From the NCBI GenBank assembly GCA_910577845.1, contig CAJTNA010000001.1, positions 248,001 to 312,000 on the forward strand: DNA of 64,000 bases, given 5' to 3'. Below are positions 55,120 to 64,000 of the stretch, piece after piece. How positions within the stretch are numbered: position 1 is the stretch's first letter; each line of letters starts with the position of its first letter. Below the pieces are notes generated by a model. It was not told where the DNA came from and did not search any database. It saw nothing but the letters and a program-made list of their open reading frames with translations. This DNA comes from an uncultured Christensenella sp. Lineage in GTDB: Bacteria > Bacillota > Clostridia > Christensenellales > UBA3700. Both the position numbers and the translations under genes were made by a program.

Positions 55120-55433
55120 AGTAATCCTTATTAAACTAGCTTAAAATTATCAAAACCCACTGAAAATCGGGGTTAATTACGAAAAAGTATAAATTTTGAC
55201 TGTGTGAAAGCAAATATTTTTATGTATATTAATTGCTTACAACAACTAATATAACAATATATATATATCATAATAATATTTATGTTCTAAAATGTTTATC
55301 AAGCATTTAGCACTTAACTATTGAAAACTTAAAAGTAACTTGCTATTCTTTTTTACTTACTATAATTTAAATTATGTTACTTTTTTACTCTATTAATACT
55401 TAAAAAACTTTACAAATTACTACTTATACAAAA
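55120..55433. other. Intergenic spacer upstream of uvrB
   Basis: AT-rich. Contains CCCCGATTTTCAG on the minus strand, a partial relative of the short dispersed motif (near 55157-55169). I could not place a convincing uvrB promoter or LexA box. Confidence 0.4.
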
Positions 55434-55799
55434 TTATCCACGAGCTATTGCATCTAAAATCAATTTTAGGAAAAACACTCCGATTGCAAGTGCAACTGAC
55501 ATTGATATCTTAAAATAAACCCATCTTTTTTCGTTAAGTATTTCTCTATAAAATGCGTGTCCTTTTTGGTGTAAAGTAAAACACCAAACAGTTTCGCCTT
55601 TCTTTTTTGACTCAACTACCTCATAATAATCGTCAAGTTCTAGGTCACGAATTATTTTATTTAAATCATTACCTTTAATTTCAATTTTTGGGGATATATC
55701 ATTCAAAACTTCAATTGGTCGTAATAAACATACCCCGTTTTTATCTACGGAATTATAGTAAATTGATTTCATTACAGCTTTCTCTTTTTTGTTAAGCAT
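55434..55799 (-). CDS. Small protein with predicted DNA-binding-like domain and C-terminal membrane helix
   Basis: 121 residues. The first 80 look like a winged-helix (KEKAVMKSIYYNSVDKNGVCLLRPIEVLNDI ... LTLHQKGHAFY pattern), followed by one transmembrane helix (ISMSVALAIGVFFLKLILDAIA). No family recognised. The next gene upstream has the same layout, 38 bases away, and may be related. GGAGTAGATGAT precedes the ATG. A membrane-anchored regulator is one possibility; this is inference. Confidence 0.7.
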   Translation of the reverse strand: MLNKKEKAVMKSIYYNSVDKNGVCLLRPIEVLNDISPKIEIKGNDLNKIIRDLELDDYYEVVESKKKGETVWCFTLHQKGHAFYREILNEKRWVYFKISMSVALAIGVFFLKLILDAIARG

Positions 55800-55837
55800 A
55801 TCATCTACTCCTTGATTAACTTATCTTTAAACCTCAT

Positions 55838-56350
55838 TTACATTAATAAAGTAATAATTACTGCACAAATTACACCTGCAATAGCACCGCCAAATATGCC
55901 ACCCAAAAAGCCAATAATAAAAGCTTTTATTTTATTCTTTTTTTGGCTTTTGGAATCTTGCAACAAGTTAGACATAATCGCATTAGGCTTTTCTGTAGTT
56001 ACTAACTCAAACTTGCCTTGTTCACCATTTTCCTCTTGTGCCTTTTTTAAAGCTCGCTTTTGCTTACGAGTTGCTTCTTGCTCTTGCCTTGCTATCTTAA
56101 CCCTAGCTATTAAGTCAAGACCACTTTCAGTAAAAGTTAGACAAATTTGTTCACTATCTTGGTATTTAACAATGATAAATTTATTTTCTATAAGTTTCTT
56201 AAGTTCTTCGTCCAAGCCCTCTATTGTAAGTACGCACTCAAAGTCCTCAGCAAGACTTGCTAAAATGTCCTTTTTATCAATTGTATTGTAGCCTTCAACA
56301 CATAATTTATCAAGTGCTTCAGCTAATTTAACTATATTGGAATTTAACAT
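55838..56350 (-). CDS. Hypothetical protein with winged-helix-like N-terminus and C-terminal membrane anchor
   Basis: 170 residues. The N-terminal 85 residues are helical with a QICLTFTESGLDLI segment like the wing end of its neighbour. A strongly basic coil follows (ARQEQEATRKQKRALKKAQEENGEQ), and a Gly-rich transmembrane helix ends the protein (IIGFLGGIFGGAIAGVICAVIITLL). Function unknown. Own ribosome site AAAAGAGG. Co-transcribed with the gene at 55434. Confidence 0.7.
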   Translation of the reverse strand: MLNSNIVKLAEALDKLCVEGYNTIDKKDILASLAEDFECVLTIEGLDEELKKLIENKFIIVKYQDSEQICLTFTESGLDLIARVKIARQEQEATRKQKRALKKAQEENGEQGKFELVTTEKPNAIMSNLLQDSKSQKKNKIKAFIIGFLGGIFGGAIAGVICAVIITLLM

Positions 56351-56503
56351 ATCTACCTCTTTTACTTTATTAAAGCAACCTTTTTACATTTATAATATAC
56401 TACAAATTTTAAAAAAAATCAACTAAGTATGCAAAATTGCTTTATTTATTAAATAAAATATGCTATTATTTAGTAATCAATAAAAATCATAAAGGAGAAT
56501 CGT

Positions 56504-58156
56504 ATGAATTTATTAGACAGATATTGTAGCAACATAAATGCATTGGATTATGACGATTTTAGTAAAAATACTCAAATCAAAATCCCAGACAACTTTAATT
56601 TCGGTTATGATGTCGTCGATGAATATGCTCGACTTACTCCTAACAAAATCGCACTTGTTTGGTGTAATGACGAGGGTGATAAGAAAACTATCACTTTTGG
56701 CGAATTAAAGACTTTGAGTGATAAAGTCTGCAATATATTATTATCACATAATCTGAAAAAAGGCGATTTTATTATGACTATGCTTGGCAGACGTTATGAG
56801 TATTGGATAATTGCTGTAGCTTGCCACAAACTAGGCATTGTTTTAGTTCCAGCAACTTTCTTACTAACTGCAAAAGATATTGAATATAGATGTAATAATG
56901 CAGATGTAAAGCTGTTGTTTGTTACTAACCAAAAAGAGGTTACCAAACACGTTTTTGAGGCTATACCAAACTGTAAACAACTTAAGGCGGTATACACTCA
57001 CGGCGAATGTGACGGAATGTTGAACTTTACTGAGGTTTTGCAAAACACTTCAAGTAACTTTACACCACCTTGGAAAACACAAAATGATGATATGTTTTTG
57101 GTTTACTTTACAAGTGGTACAACTGGTGAGCCAAAAATGGTTGCACATAAATATTTATATCCTTTAGGACATATAATTACAGCAAAATTTTGGCAAGATG
57201 TTATTGATGACGGCTTACACCTAACAATGGCAGAAAGCGGTTGGGCAAAATGCAGTTGGGGTAGAATTTATGGTCAATGGATAGCTGGAACTGCTATATT
57301 TGTTTATGACTACTTTGGCAGATTTACACCAACAGATATCCTACCTATGATTTCCAAATATAAGGTTACTACTTTTTGTGCCCCACCAACTATTTATAGA
57401 TTTTTGATTAAAGAGGATTTGAGCAAATACGACTTTTCAAGTTTGAAGCACTGCTCTACTGCTGGTGAACCATTGAACCCCGAAGTTTCAAAGGAATTTA
57501 CAAAGGCAACTGGCCTTGAGATTTATGAGGGATTTGGTCAAACCGAATCTTCTGTATTGCTTGGAACTTTCAAGTTTTTAGGTATTAAACAAGGTAGTAT
57601 GGGTAAGCCATCACCTATTTATGATATTTACCTTGCTGACAATAACGAAAATCCAGTAAAAGACGGAGAGACTGGTGAGATTTGCATAAAAATGCGTGAG
57701 AATCAACTAGGCTTGTTATACAGATACCACAAAGACGATGAAAGAACTTTTAACACTTTTGGAACTGGCGTTTATCACACTGGAGATTTAGCAACAAAAG
57801 ATGATGATGGCTATTACTGGTTTGTTGGCAGAAAAGACGATATCATTAAATCAAGTGGTTATCGAATTGGACCTTTTGAGGTTGAATCTGCTTTACACGA
57901 ACATCCAGCTGTACTAGAATGTGCAATTACTGGTGCACCCGACCCACTACGTGGACAAGTTGTTAAAGCTACAATAGTACTTGCAAAAGGATATTCCCCT
58001 AGCGATGAACTAACCAAAGAATTGCAAAACCACGTTAAAAAGGCCACTGCCCCTTATAAATATCCACGTATTGTGGAATATGTTGAGAGTTTGCCAAAGA
58101 CTATTAGCGGTAAAATTATGAGAAAAGATATTACCGCAAAAGACAATAAAAAGTAA
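56504..58156 (+). CDS. AMP-forming acyl-CoA synthetase (medium-chain type)
   Basis: 550 residues. ANL superfamily: P-loop YFTSGTTGEPKMV, adenine motif EGFGQTE, TGDLATKDDDGYYWFVGRKDD, and the C-terminal lysine in KTISGKIMRKD. It resembles the medium-chain acyl-CoA synthetases that activate fatty or branched acids with ATP and CoA. The precise substrate is not clear. AAGGAGAATCGT precedes the ATG. It stands alone, with a terminator 22 bases after the stop. Confidence 0.92.
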   Translation: MNLLDRYCSNINALDYDDFSKNTQIKIPDNFNFGYDVVDEYARLTPNKIALVWCNDEGDKKTITFGELKTLSDKVCNILLSHNLKKGDFIMTMLGRRYEYWIIAVACHKLGIVLVPATFLLTAKDIEYRCNNADVKLLFVTNQKEVTKHVFEAIPNCKQLKAVYTHGECDGMLNFTEVLQNTSSNFTPPWKTQNDDMFLVYFTSGTTGEPKMVAHKYLYPLGHIITAKFWQDVIDDGLHLTMAESGWAKCSWGRIYGQWIAGTAIFVYDYFGRFTPTDILPMISKYKVTTFCAPPTIYRFLIKEDLSKYDFSSLKHCSTAGEPLNPEVSKEFTKATGLEIYEGFGQTESSVLLGTFKFLGIKQGSMGKPSPIYDIYLADNNENPVKDGETGEICIKMRENQLGLLYRYHKDDERTFNTFGTGVYHTGDLATKDDDGYYWFVGRKDDIIKSSGYRIGPFEVESALHEHPAVLECAITGAPDPLRGQVVKATIVLAKGYSPSDELTKELQNHVKKATAPYKYPRIVEYVESLPKTISGKIMRKDITAKDNKK

Positions 58157-58177
58157 TAATTGCAACAAAGTCAAATT

Positions 58178-58236
58178 AAATCCTCATATGCTGTATGTAT
58201 AGTCTTATGCTATATTCAACATAATGAGGATTTTTA
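58178..58236 (+). terminator. Terminator of the acyl-CoA synthetase gene
   Basis: Arms AAATCCTCAT and ATGAGGATTT with a T-rich tail. The long loop has smaller internal pairing. Confidence 0.65.
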
Positions 58237-58329
58237 TTTCTAATAATCTAATTTAATATTTTAACTTACGTCTAATTATTATTTTATACTTATTAATTAT
58301 TAAAACTATGTTTATTAAAAAAATATAAA

Positions 58330-58367
58330 CCCCCCCACAAAAATAATAGTTTTTGTGGGGGGGGGGG
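58330..58367 (-). terminator. C/G-tract hairpin terminator with an 11-G run
   Basis: 14-base arms (seven C, then ACAAAAA, pairing with TTTTTGTG and G's) around TAATAG. The G-run is 11 long (58357-58367), four more than the seven C's can pair with. On the minus strand TTTATATTTTTTT follows, so it probably ends the ABC-lipoprotein operon. Confidence 0.65.
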
Positions 58368-58513
58368 TGTTTGTTTATATTGAATTTATGATTAAAATTT
58401 ACTTATACTTTAAGTCCAATTTTCAGTTTTAAGTTATTAGCTGTCTTTTAATTTAAGTATAATATGCATTTTTATTACTATATAAACTAACTTTTTCATT
58501 AACTACTTTTAAC

Positions 58514-60460
58514 TTACCATTCATCATCTGGGGAAACAATAGTAACATCAATTGAACCACCAATTTCGTCTATATCTGGAAACTCTATATCCATAGTATA
58601 TTTTGGTTGGTTATTGTAAGTAAACTGCAATTTTTTACCAAGATAAATTTCTGGGACTTTTACTATTACTCTTCCGTTATTTTGTGTGATACTCACTGCA
58701 TTTATCTCAATATCACCTTTATCACCAAACAAGAATAAACCATACTCAAAGTTAAACTCATTGTAATTTGTAACATTCAAATTTATATTATAAGTTCTCA
58801 TAACATTTACAATTATTTCGTCACCAAATAGTTGTTCATAATAGATAAAATCTTTAAAATCAACAATTGAATATTCATTACCATAGAAACTATCCATTTC
58901 AATACTATATTTTGCAATAGTTTGATTTTCATAAAAATACGTCCTTTTTTGGTTATGTAAAAATTCCTCTTTTACTACGTCATAGTACTTGATTGTAACT
59001 TCTGTAGATTTATTTTGTAATTCTGGACGTTTTTCAATATCAATATAATAATTGATTTTTATATTAGTTACCTCATCTGTACTTTTTAAAAGTTCTTGCA
59101 TTAATATTCTACCAATATATATCTCCTTACCGCTATAACTTGAAGTATCAGGAATTTTATTATAGATAGTAAGCACATTATATTTATATGAATGAACATT
59201 GTTAGTAAAAGTAAAAATATAGTTTTCATTAGGAACATAGTCCCAAGAAGCAATTTCAGTTTTATTATTTTCATAATTTAACTCAAGATAGTTATACTCA
59301 TAAGCATTGCCATCATTATCAACTATTTCCAAAGTAAATTTTCTGTCATTTAAAATATCTAAATTTACATTTAAATCATTTTCTTGATTATCTTTTAATT
59401 CTTGTAAATTTATAACGCCAGTTTCAACCTCTTCTTCCGAAACAATGTGAATATAATAAGTATTTTTCCCTTCTTGATAATCGTACATATCAAAAGTCAA
59501 AATATCTCCGACAACTAATTCTTCCTTTACTTTTAAAATATGATTTTTACCAAAATTATTGCTTGTATAATAAAATTCGCTATCAAGCTCTAATGAATTA
59601 AAAGAGTAATTACTTGTATCAATATTTAATGAATAGATATACCAATCTTTAGCAATCTGACTTTCAAACCTTACATAGCCTTGTTTTAATGTATCTTTTG
59701 TCAAAAGTTCTCCAATATTACCATTATATGCACTAATACTCAAGTCATCAATTTCTAAACTAACATATGTGTTAGTATTTACTGTGGTATAGCTATCATT
59801 ATAAGAGGAATAAATACTCCTTACACTATAACTTTGTATATCATTTTGCTTTGATGGAATAAAAATTACAGCTTTTAGGTCATCTTTTTCTAGTAAAGGC
59901 AAGGCTTCCCTTATTTTGCCATTAACACCAGTGTATTTAAACACCTCTTTAAATAAAATAATTGGTTTATAATCATCAGTGTACTCAAATACTATATCTT
60001 GTGTGATAGGCTCAGTGCTTTCTAACACGTAGCTACCAGATTGAATAGTCAAATTAATATCCTCATACTCATCTGCAAGCTTTAAGTCAGTTCCAGCCTC
60101 ATCATTAGCCACTCTAAAACTAAATCTATAAAGAGAATCTTTGAAAGATACATTTTCAGTTATTTTACCGCTTTTTAACTCTTTTGTAGAGTAAGATTTT
60201 ATAATTGATTCATACCCTGGGCAAATTAATACAACATCAACTGGTTTTGTGCTTTCTAGCTTTATAAAATATTGCGTACTTGACACTTGACCGATACTGC
60301 CCTCTGGGCAGTTTACTGAAACATCTTTATACTCTTTGTCAAAGTTGATTGTAATTTCTGCCTTGCCGTCAAAGTTAGTGTTATCTGCACAAGCAACCAA
60401 ACTACAACACATTATTGCAAGGAATATTAATGTTAAAATAATAAACATTTTTTTACGCAT
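58514..60460 (-). CDS. Lipoprotein of an FtsX-type ABC system
   Basis: 648 residues. Lipoprotein signal: MRKKMFIILTLIFLAIMCCS then LVAC (lipobox Cys). The rest is an extracytoplasmic, beta-rich, Asn/Asp/Tyr-rich protein without a domain I recognise; some segments look like repeated Ig-like or carboxypeptidase-regulatory units. GGAGGG lies 7 bases before the ATG at 60460, inside the end of the upstream permease gene. Its place after two FtsX permeases suggests it is their external partner. Confidence 0.82.
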   Translation of the reverse strand: MRKKMFIILTLIFLAIMCCSLVACADNTNFDGKAEITINFDKEYKDVSVNCPEGSIGQVSSTQYFIKLESTKPVDVVLICPGYESIIKSYSTKELKSGKITENVSFKDSLYRFSFRVANDEAGTDLKLADEYEDINLTIQSGSYVLESTEPITQDIVFEYTDDYKPIILFKEVFKYTGVNGKIREALPLLEKDDLKAVIFIPSKQNDIQSYSVRSIYSSYNDSYTTVNTNTYVSLEIDDLSISAYNGNIGELLTKDTLKQGYVRFESQIAKDWYIYSLNIDTSNYSFNSLELDSEFYYTSNNFGKNHILKVKEELVVGDILTFDMYDYQEGKNTYYIHIVSEEEVETGVINLQELKDNQENDLNVNLDILNDRKFTLEIVDNDGNAYEYNYLELNYENNKTEIASWDYVPNENYIFTFTNNVHSYKYNVLTIYNKIPDTSSYSGKEIYIGRILMQELLKSTDEVTNIKINYYIDIEKRPELQNKSTEVTIKYYDVVKEEFLHNQKRTYFYENQTIAKYSIEMDSFYGNEYSIVDFKDFIYYEQLFGDEIIVNVMRTYNINLNVTNYNEFNFEYGLFLFGDKGDIEINAVSITQNNGRVIVKVPEIYLGKKLQFTYNNQPKYTMDIEFPDIDEIGGSIDVTIVSPDDEW

Positions 60461-60462
60461 AA

Positions 60463-62187
60463 TCAACCCTCCAAAACTTCCATAATCGGTTTGCGTGACA
60501 TTCTCCAACTACAACCGATTGAGTATGCCAACCCGATAATAAGCAATATTGCCATAACAACTAGCAATGCAAGCGGTATACTTGCCCAACTAATTGAAAT
60601 TGTAATCGCTTCAAATGCCAACCCACCTTTAAACAAGTGGTCAAACAAAATCTTAAGACCAATACAAATGCCACCACCTAAAATTGCTATCCAAATGAAT
60701 GCCCTTGTAAATACTCTAAGTACCTCAAACAAATATAGCTTTGGAATTGTGTTTGACCTTGCACCTATTGCTCTCATTACACCAAGATAGTTCTTTCTTG
60801 AAGAGACGCTATGCATTATTGTGTTAAACAAGTTAACCAATGCAGCAAATAATATTATACCTGCAAAACTCAAACCACCAATCATAGCATAAGTCAAAAT
60901 ATTATTAATTAATAGGAAATTTGTATAAAAGTCTGACCCTGGTCCATAACTTCTAAATTTACTTACAGTCTCATACTCATTTTGATACGCTGGATATATA
61001 TCAGCAAGTACTTTATTCAATTGTCCATAAGGATTTACTGAACCTTTATCGGGTACAAATCTATAACAATGCCTTTCAATAGTATGTAGAGTTTTTGTAG
61101 TATCCTCTTCCTTAGCCACATAAGAGTATGCTGTATATGATTTTACGCCAGTAAATAAATATTTGTAAGCTAGCTCATTTTTAGCATTTACATCACCAAA
61201 ATCATAACTCATACTATTGTAATTATCTTGATTTTTCATAGTGAAAGACGGAACAATTGCAGGTTTATTATCTTGGTTATAATAAGAGCTTGAAGATATA
61301 ATCAAATCCATTTGAGTTATGTCACTATTTGTTGAGTAGTAACCAAATTCGTTCTCTAAATCTTGCACTTTACCAACAACTCCTACGACCTCAAAATCTC
61401 TAAATAGATAATGGTCAAGACTATTTATCGTTACATCATTTGCAGTTACATCGCCACCCCAGTTAAAATCTTCACGCAAATAAACGCTGATTTTCTTTCC
61501 ATATACCTCTTCAGCAGTAAGACCCGCCATTTGTAAATATCTATTGCTTACAATAACTTGCCTAGCACCATCATTTTTAAATCCACTATTGTAATTATCA
61601 CCAAACACCATATATTTTGGTTTTTTAAACTCATTTAAATCATTCTTATCAATTACTGCAATTGAAGTTGATGTGCTAGTTGTATATAAACTTTTATTTT
61701 TTAAAGGATATTTCTTATCATTACCATTATCATCCTTTACTCCATCAATAGTTATTCTTTCATAGTAACGCTTATCACCAGAACTACCATTTTCATCATA
61801 ACTACCGCTATTGCTATCTTGTATTTTATTCAATATCGTGTAATGCAACATCTCATAACCTGAATTTTCAATCGTTTCCACCGCATTAGATAGATATTGT
61901 ATACCGCCAGATGATGTCTGACCATAGTTATATTCTATAAAATTAAATTTTTTGTCACCAGCTTTTAAAACATTAACATCCTTTTGAGAACTTCTAAAAG
62001 TTGCATACAAAGCTTCTGGATTTGTATTTAATTGAGGTAAAATAGAGCCATAAACCGAAATCATTGCAAAAATTAGGGGAACAATGATAATCAAACTTAT
62101 TGACATACCTCTTACAGTACTTCTTGTAGCTTTTTTCCTTGATTTTAAACTAATTTTAGCAAGTCGCCAATAATCATTCAGTTTCAT
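60463..62187 (-). CDS. FtsX-like ABC transporter permease
   Basis: 574 residues: an N-terminal transmembrane helix (SISLIIIVPLIFAMISVYG), a large extracytoplasmic region (residues about 50-410), and three C-terminal transmembrane helices with the FtsX/MacB pattern (NLFNTIMHSVSSRKNYLGVMRAIGARSNTI). Translation is coupled to the upstream permease (TAATG). Together with the next gene and the ATPase it forms a MacB-like mechanotransmission complex (inference). Confidence 0.88.
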   Translation of the reverse strand: MKLNDYWRLAKISLKSRKKATRSTVRGMSISLIIIVPLIFAMISVYGSILPQLNTNPEALYATFRSSQKDVNVLKAGDKKFNFIEYNYGQTSSGGIQYLSNAVETIENSGYEMLHYTILNKIQDSNSGSYDENGSSGDKRYYERITIDGVKDDNGNDKKYPLKNKSLYTTSTSTSIAVIDKNDLNEFKKPKYMVFGDNYNSGFKNDGARQVIVSNRYLQMAGLTAEEVYGKKISVYLREDFNWGGDVTANDVTINSLDHYLFRDFEVVGVVGKVQDLENEFGYYSTNSDITQMDLIISSSSYYNQDNKPAIVPSFTMKNQDNYNSMSYDFGDVNAKNELAYKYLFTGVKSYTAYSYVAKEEDTTKTLHTIERHCYRFVPDKGSVNPYGQLNKVLADIYPAYQNEYETVSKFRSYGPGSDFYTNFLLINNILTYAMIGGLSFAGIILFAALVNLFNTIMHSVSSRKNYLGVMRAIGARSNTIPKLYLFEVLRVFTRAFIWIAILGGGICIGLKILFDHLFKGGLAFEAITISISWASIPLALLVVMAILLIIGLAYSIGCSWRMSRKPIMEVLEG

Positions 62188-63470
62188 TAGTTCACCTCGC
62201 TTATTACAGACACAACGTCCATTTTACTAATTCTGTTTAATGATTTTATTGTAAACAATATAACCATAATAGACAAAAGTGCAAACGCCACAATTGGCAC
62301 ATAGAATGGCATACTCAATGTGAAAGTTATGCCTAAAGGTGCTATTACTTTTGCTAGCAATGGATTAAACAAATGGAAAAGACCTATAGTTAAACAACTT
62401 GCAAATATTACAGCTAGCAATATTGAAATAATTGCTTGCACCCTTACAATACTTTTTACTACATTGTTACGCATACCTATTGCTTTCATCATTCCAAAGA
62501 ATTTTGAGTTTTGTTCCACTGTAATTTGTATTGAATTTGATACACAACCAATACTCAATAGTATTATAATCACAGATACAACAAGCACTATTATAACAAT
62601 AATCATATTAAATAGCATTATCATTTTTCTTTCCTCAAGAATTTGAGAATATGCGTATATTCCTTGAGGATTTTTCTTCTCATCATAGGTATTATTTTTA
62701 TTTTGAAAACTTTTTACTTTGTTAAGTTGAGCCATAGTAGCTGGTTCAGATATTCTAGATTGTTCAAAACTAATACCATTAATACTTATTTCATTACTAA
62801 GTGCATAATTATAGTCTAAAAGTATAAAAGGGCTATGACCAAATGTATACTCTTGATAGTCAACTACACCAGCAATCACTACTTGTTTTGTCTTTAAAGT
62901 AGAATTATTATAATTTCCATCACTAGAAGGAATAGTTACACTCAAGTTTAAGGTTTCCCCAACTATAAAACCATTCTGTTCTGCACAATAATCATTTATC
63001 CAAGCATAAGCTTTACCCGAATCAGATTTATTCCAAAGTCTACCACCTATTAAATAGTTTTCACGACCTGCCAACAAATTCTGCTGAGTGTCAATAAATT
63101 TAAAGTTTACCCAATCATTAGAATCTTGCAGTCTCAAGCCATCTCTTGACCACAAAACCACATTTTGCAAAAATGGTAATTCCTTACTTACTTTTTCTCT
63201 AAAACTTTCTATTTCATCTTTCTTAAAATCTTTACATCCATAAAATCCGCCATCATTTTTATCATATTGTGGTAGATATTCCAAAACAACATCGGCGTGA
63301 GTTGAAACATCGCTAACTTCATTTAACACTGTAGCAATATTCACACCAGCTGACGTAACTATTATAATTATGGTTGACAAAACAAATAACACAATAGTTA
63401 CAAGCAATGTTCTCAACTTATTGTTAAAAATGTTATGTAAAGATATTTTTAAAATATCCCAAAATCTCAT
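62187..63470 (-). CDS. FtsX-like ABC transporter permease
   Basis: 427 residues: an N-terminal helix (TLLVTIVLFVLSTIIIIVTSAG), an extracytoplasmic domain (about 45-280), and three C-terminal helices with the family motif NSKFFGMMKAIGMRNNVVKSIV. It starts one base after the stop of the upstream gene and overlaps the next permease by one base. Confidence 0.88.
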   Translation of the reverse strand: MRFWDILKISLHNIFNNKLRTLLVTIVLFVLSTIIIIVTSAGVNIATVLNEVSDVSTHADVVLEYLPQYDKNDGGFYGCKDFKKDEIESFREKVSKELPFLQNVVLWSRDGLRLQDSNDWVNFKFIDTQQNLLAGRENYLIGGRLWNKSDSGKAYAWINDYCAEQNGFIVGETLNLSVTIPSSDGNYNNSTLKTKQVVIAGVVDYQEYTFGHSPFILLDYNYALSNEISINGISFEQSRISEPATMAQLNKVKSFQNKNNTYDEKKNPQGIYAYSQILEERKMIMLFNMIIVIIVLVVSVIIILLSIGCVSNSIQITVEQNSKFFGMMKAIGMRNNVVKSIVRVQAIISILLAVIFASCLTIGLFHLFNPLLAKVIAPLGITFTLSMPFYVPIVAFALLSIMVILFTIKSLNRISKMDVVSVISEVN

Positions 63471-63471
63471 A

Positions 63472-64000
63472 TTATTTGCCCACCTTTTCTACTTTTTTAA
63501 CTGCGGGTTTTGTAGCCTTATCAGCATTAACTACTTTAGGCTTACTTGCCTTGTCCGCCTTTACAACTTTTGGTTTACTTGACTTGTCTGCTTTAACAAT
63601 CTTTGGCTTAGGTGCAACCTTTTCCGCCTTAATTTCTTTTTCAGTGCTTTTTTGTTTTTTGATAGCTATTGTAACAACATCTTCTAAAATTTCACTTTCA
63701 GCTATAGTATCCATTGCTATTTCGGCATTATGCTTCTTGGCTTCCGCTTTCTCTGCGATTGTATCAACTACGACCTCATTTTCTAAATTGGTATTAGAAG
63801 CACTCTCTTCTTTTGCACTTGACTCAACTTTATTTTCAGTTTTACCCTCATTGACAACATTATCACTGACCACATTGTCAGTTGTAGTTACAACTACACT
63901 TTTCACTTGAGTAGGCTCTACTTGCTCTAACTTTGTATCGTCTTGAGCAATCTCTGTGCTTTCTGCTTGCGTAGTTTCACCATCGTCTGAACTCTTAGCT
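63472..64000 (-). CDS. C-terminal tail of an ABC ATPase gene that continues past the window (partial)
   Basis: The minus-strand frame is open from the window edge to the stop at 63472, giving at least 176 codons. The visible part is low-complexity: an acidic Thr/Glu/Val-rich stretch, then a Lys-rich end with an 11-residue repeat (KPKIVKADKSS, KPKVVKADKAS, KPKVVNADKAT). No folded domain is visible. Its place directly before two FtsX permeases suggests it is the linker or tail of the cognate ATPase, as in the fused exporter at 5862. That identity is inference. An internal GTG at 63906 is not a convincing start. Confidence 0.6.
   Translation of the reverse strand, partial: AKSSDDGETTQAESTEIAQDDTKLEQVEPTQVKSVVVTTTDNVVSDNVVNEGKTENKVESSAKEESASNTNLENEVVVDTIAEKAEAKKHNAEIAMDTIAESEILEDVVTIAIKKQKSTEKEIKAEKVAPKPKIVKADKSSKPKVVKADKASKPKVVNADKATKPAVKKVEKVGK

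Noticed and set aside
63472..63906. Independent small protein starting at the GTG at 63906
   Set aside because: The frame stays open upstream to the window edge with the same composition, so this is the tail of a longer gene.
63476..63910. Plus-strand frame of 144 codons at the right edge
   Set aside because: Exact mirror of the Lys/Val-rich tail gene; low-complexity shadow.

Overview
This window is AT-rich chromosomal DNA from an anaerobic, endospore-forming Firmicute, most likely an uncultured gut-type Clostridia. The complete spoIIIA operon (AA to AH), a SpoVB-type flippase, Asp23, FeoAAB iron uptake, a desulfoferrodoxin and the NusB-FolD-Xse-IspA-Dxs-NadK-ArgR-RecN gene order all point that way. 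The standard code with TGA as stop is in use, since several operon junctions end in ATGA or GTGA overlaps. I cannot name a species.

Layout: 1-5.3 kb holds the purine operon purE-purF-purM-purN-purH on the minus strand, with a long leader containing a small upstream ORF. 5.9-9.6 kb holds a MarR regulator and a one-polypeptide ABC exporter. 10-13.3 kb is feoA-feoA-feoB plus the small FeoB-associated protein, behind a long leader. 13.7-16.7 kb has an MscS channel, a cytidylate-kinase-like protein, a Cys-motif protein and an acetyltransferase. 16.7-21.6 kb is an accessory stretch: tandem structured repeats, DUF2752, an XRE/TM2 divergent pair, gene remnants, a GH16 glucanase gene broken by one TGA, and a desulfoferrodoxin fused to a Bfd-like iron-sulfur domain. 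21.6-28.2 kb has a giant helicase-nuclease, a broken DUF11-type surface protein gene and a tRNA-Thr followed by a 154-bp tandem array carrying tRNA 3'-end remnants. 28.9-43.9 kb is the conserved recN to spoIIIA block. 43.9-46.7 kb has SpoVB-like, DUF421 and DUF4363 proteins. 47.3-49.7 kb has a membrane/BspA-LRR protein next to an apparent invertible promoter. 50-55.1 kb is uvrA-uvrB. 55.4-58.2 kb has two small membrane proteins and an acyl-CoA synthetase. 58.5-64 kb is a MacB/FtsX-type ABC system with a lipoprotein.

The housekeeping blocks look ordinary. The most notable signals are: (1) two identical 27-bp sites in inverted orientation (10-bp arms, 7-bp asymmetric spacer) flanking a consensus promoter that now points away from the LRR surface-protein gene, which is the layout of a phase-variable promoter switch built on tyrosine-recombinase-like sites; (2) a dispersed family of about 120-150 nt elements that fold into a multi-arm junction plus a long hairpin, with compensatory changes and module exchange between tandem copies; (3) the tRNA-Thr-linked tandem array; (4) premature stops very close to the N-termini of two exported proteins. 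With the invertible promoter these suggest that surface functions vary in this lineage, which is inference.
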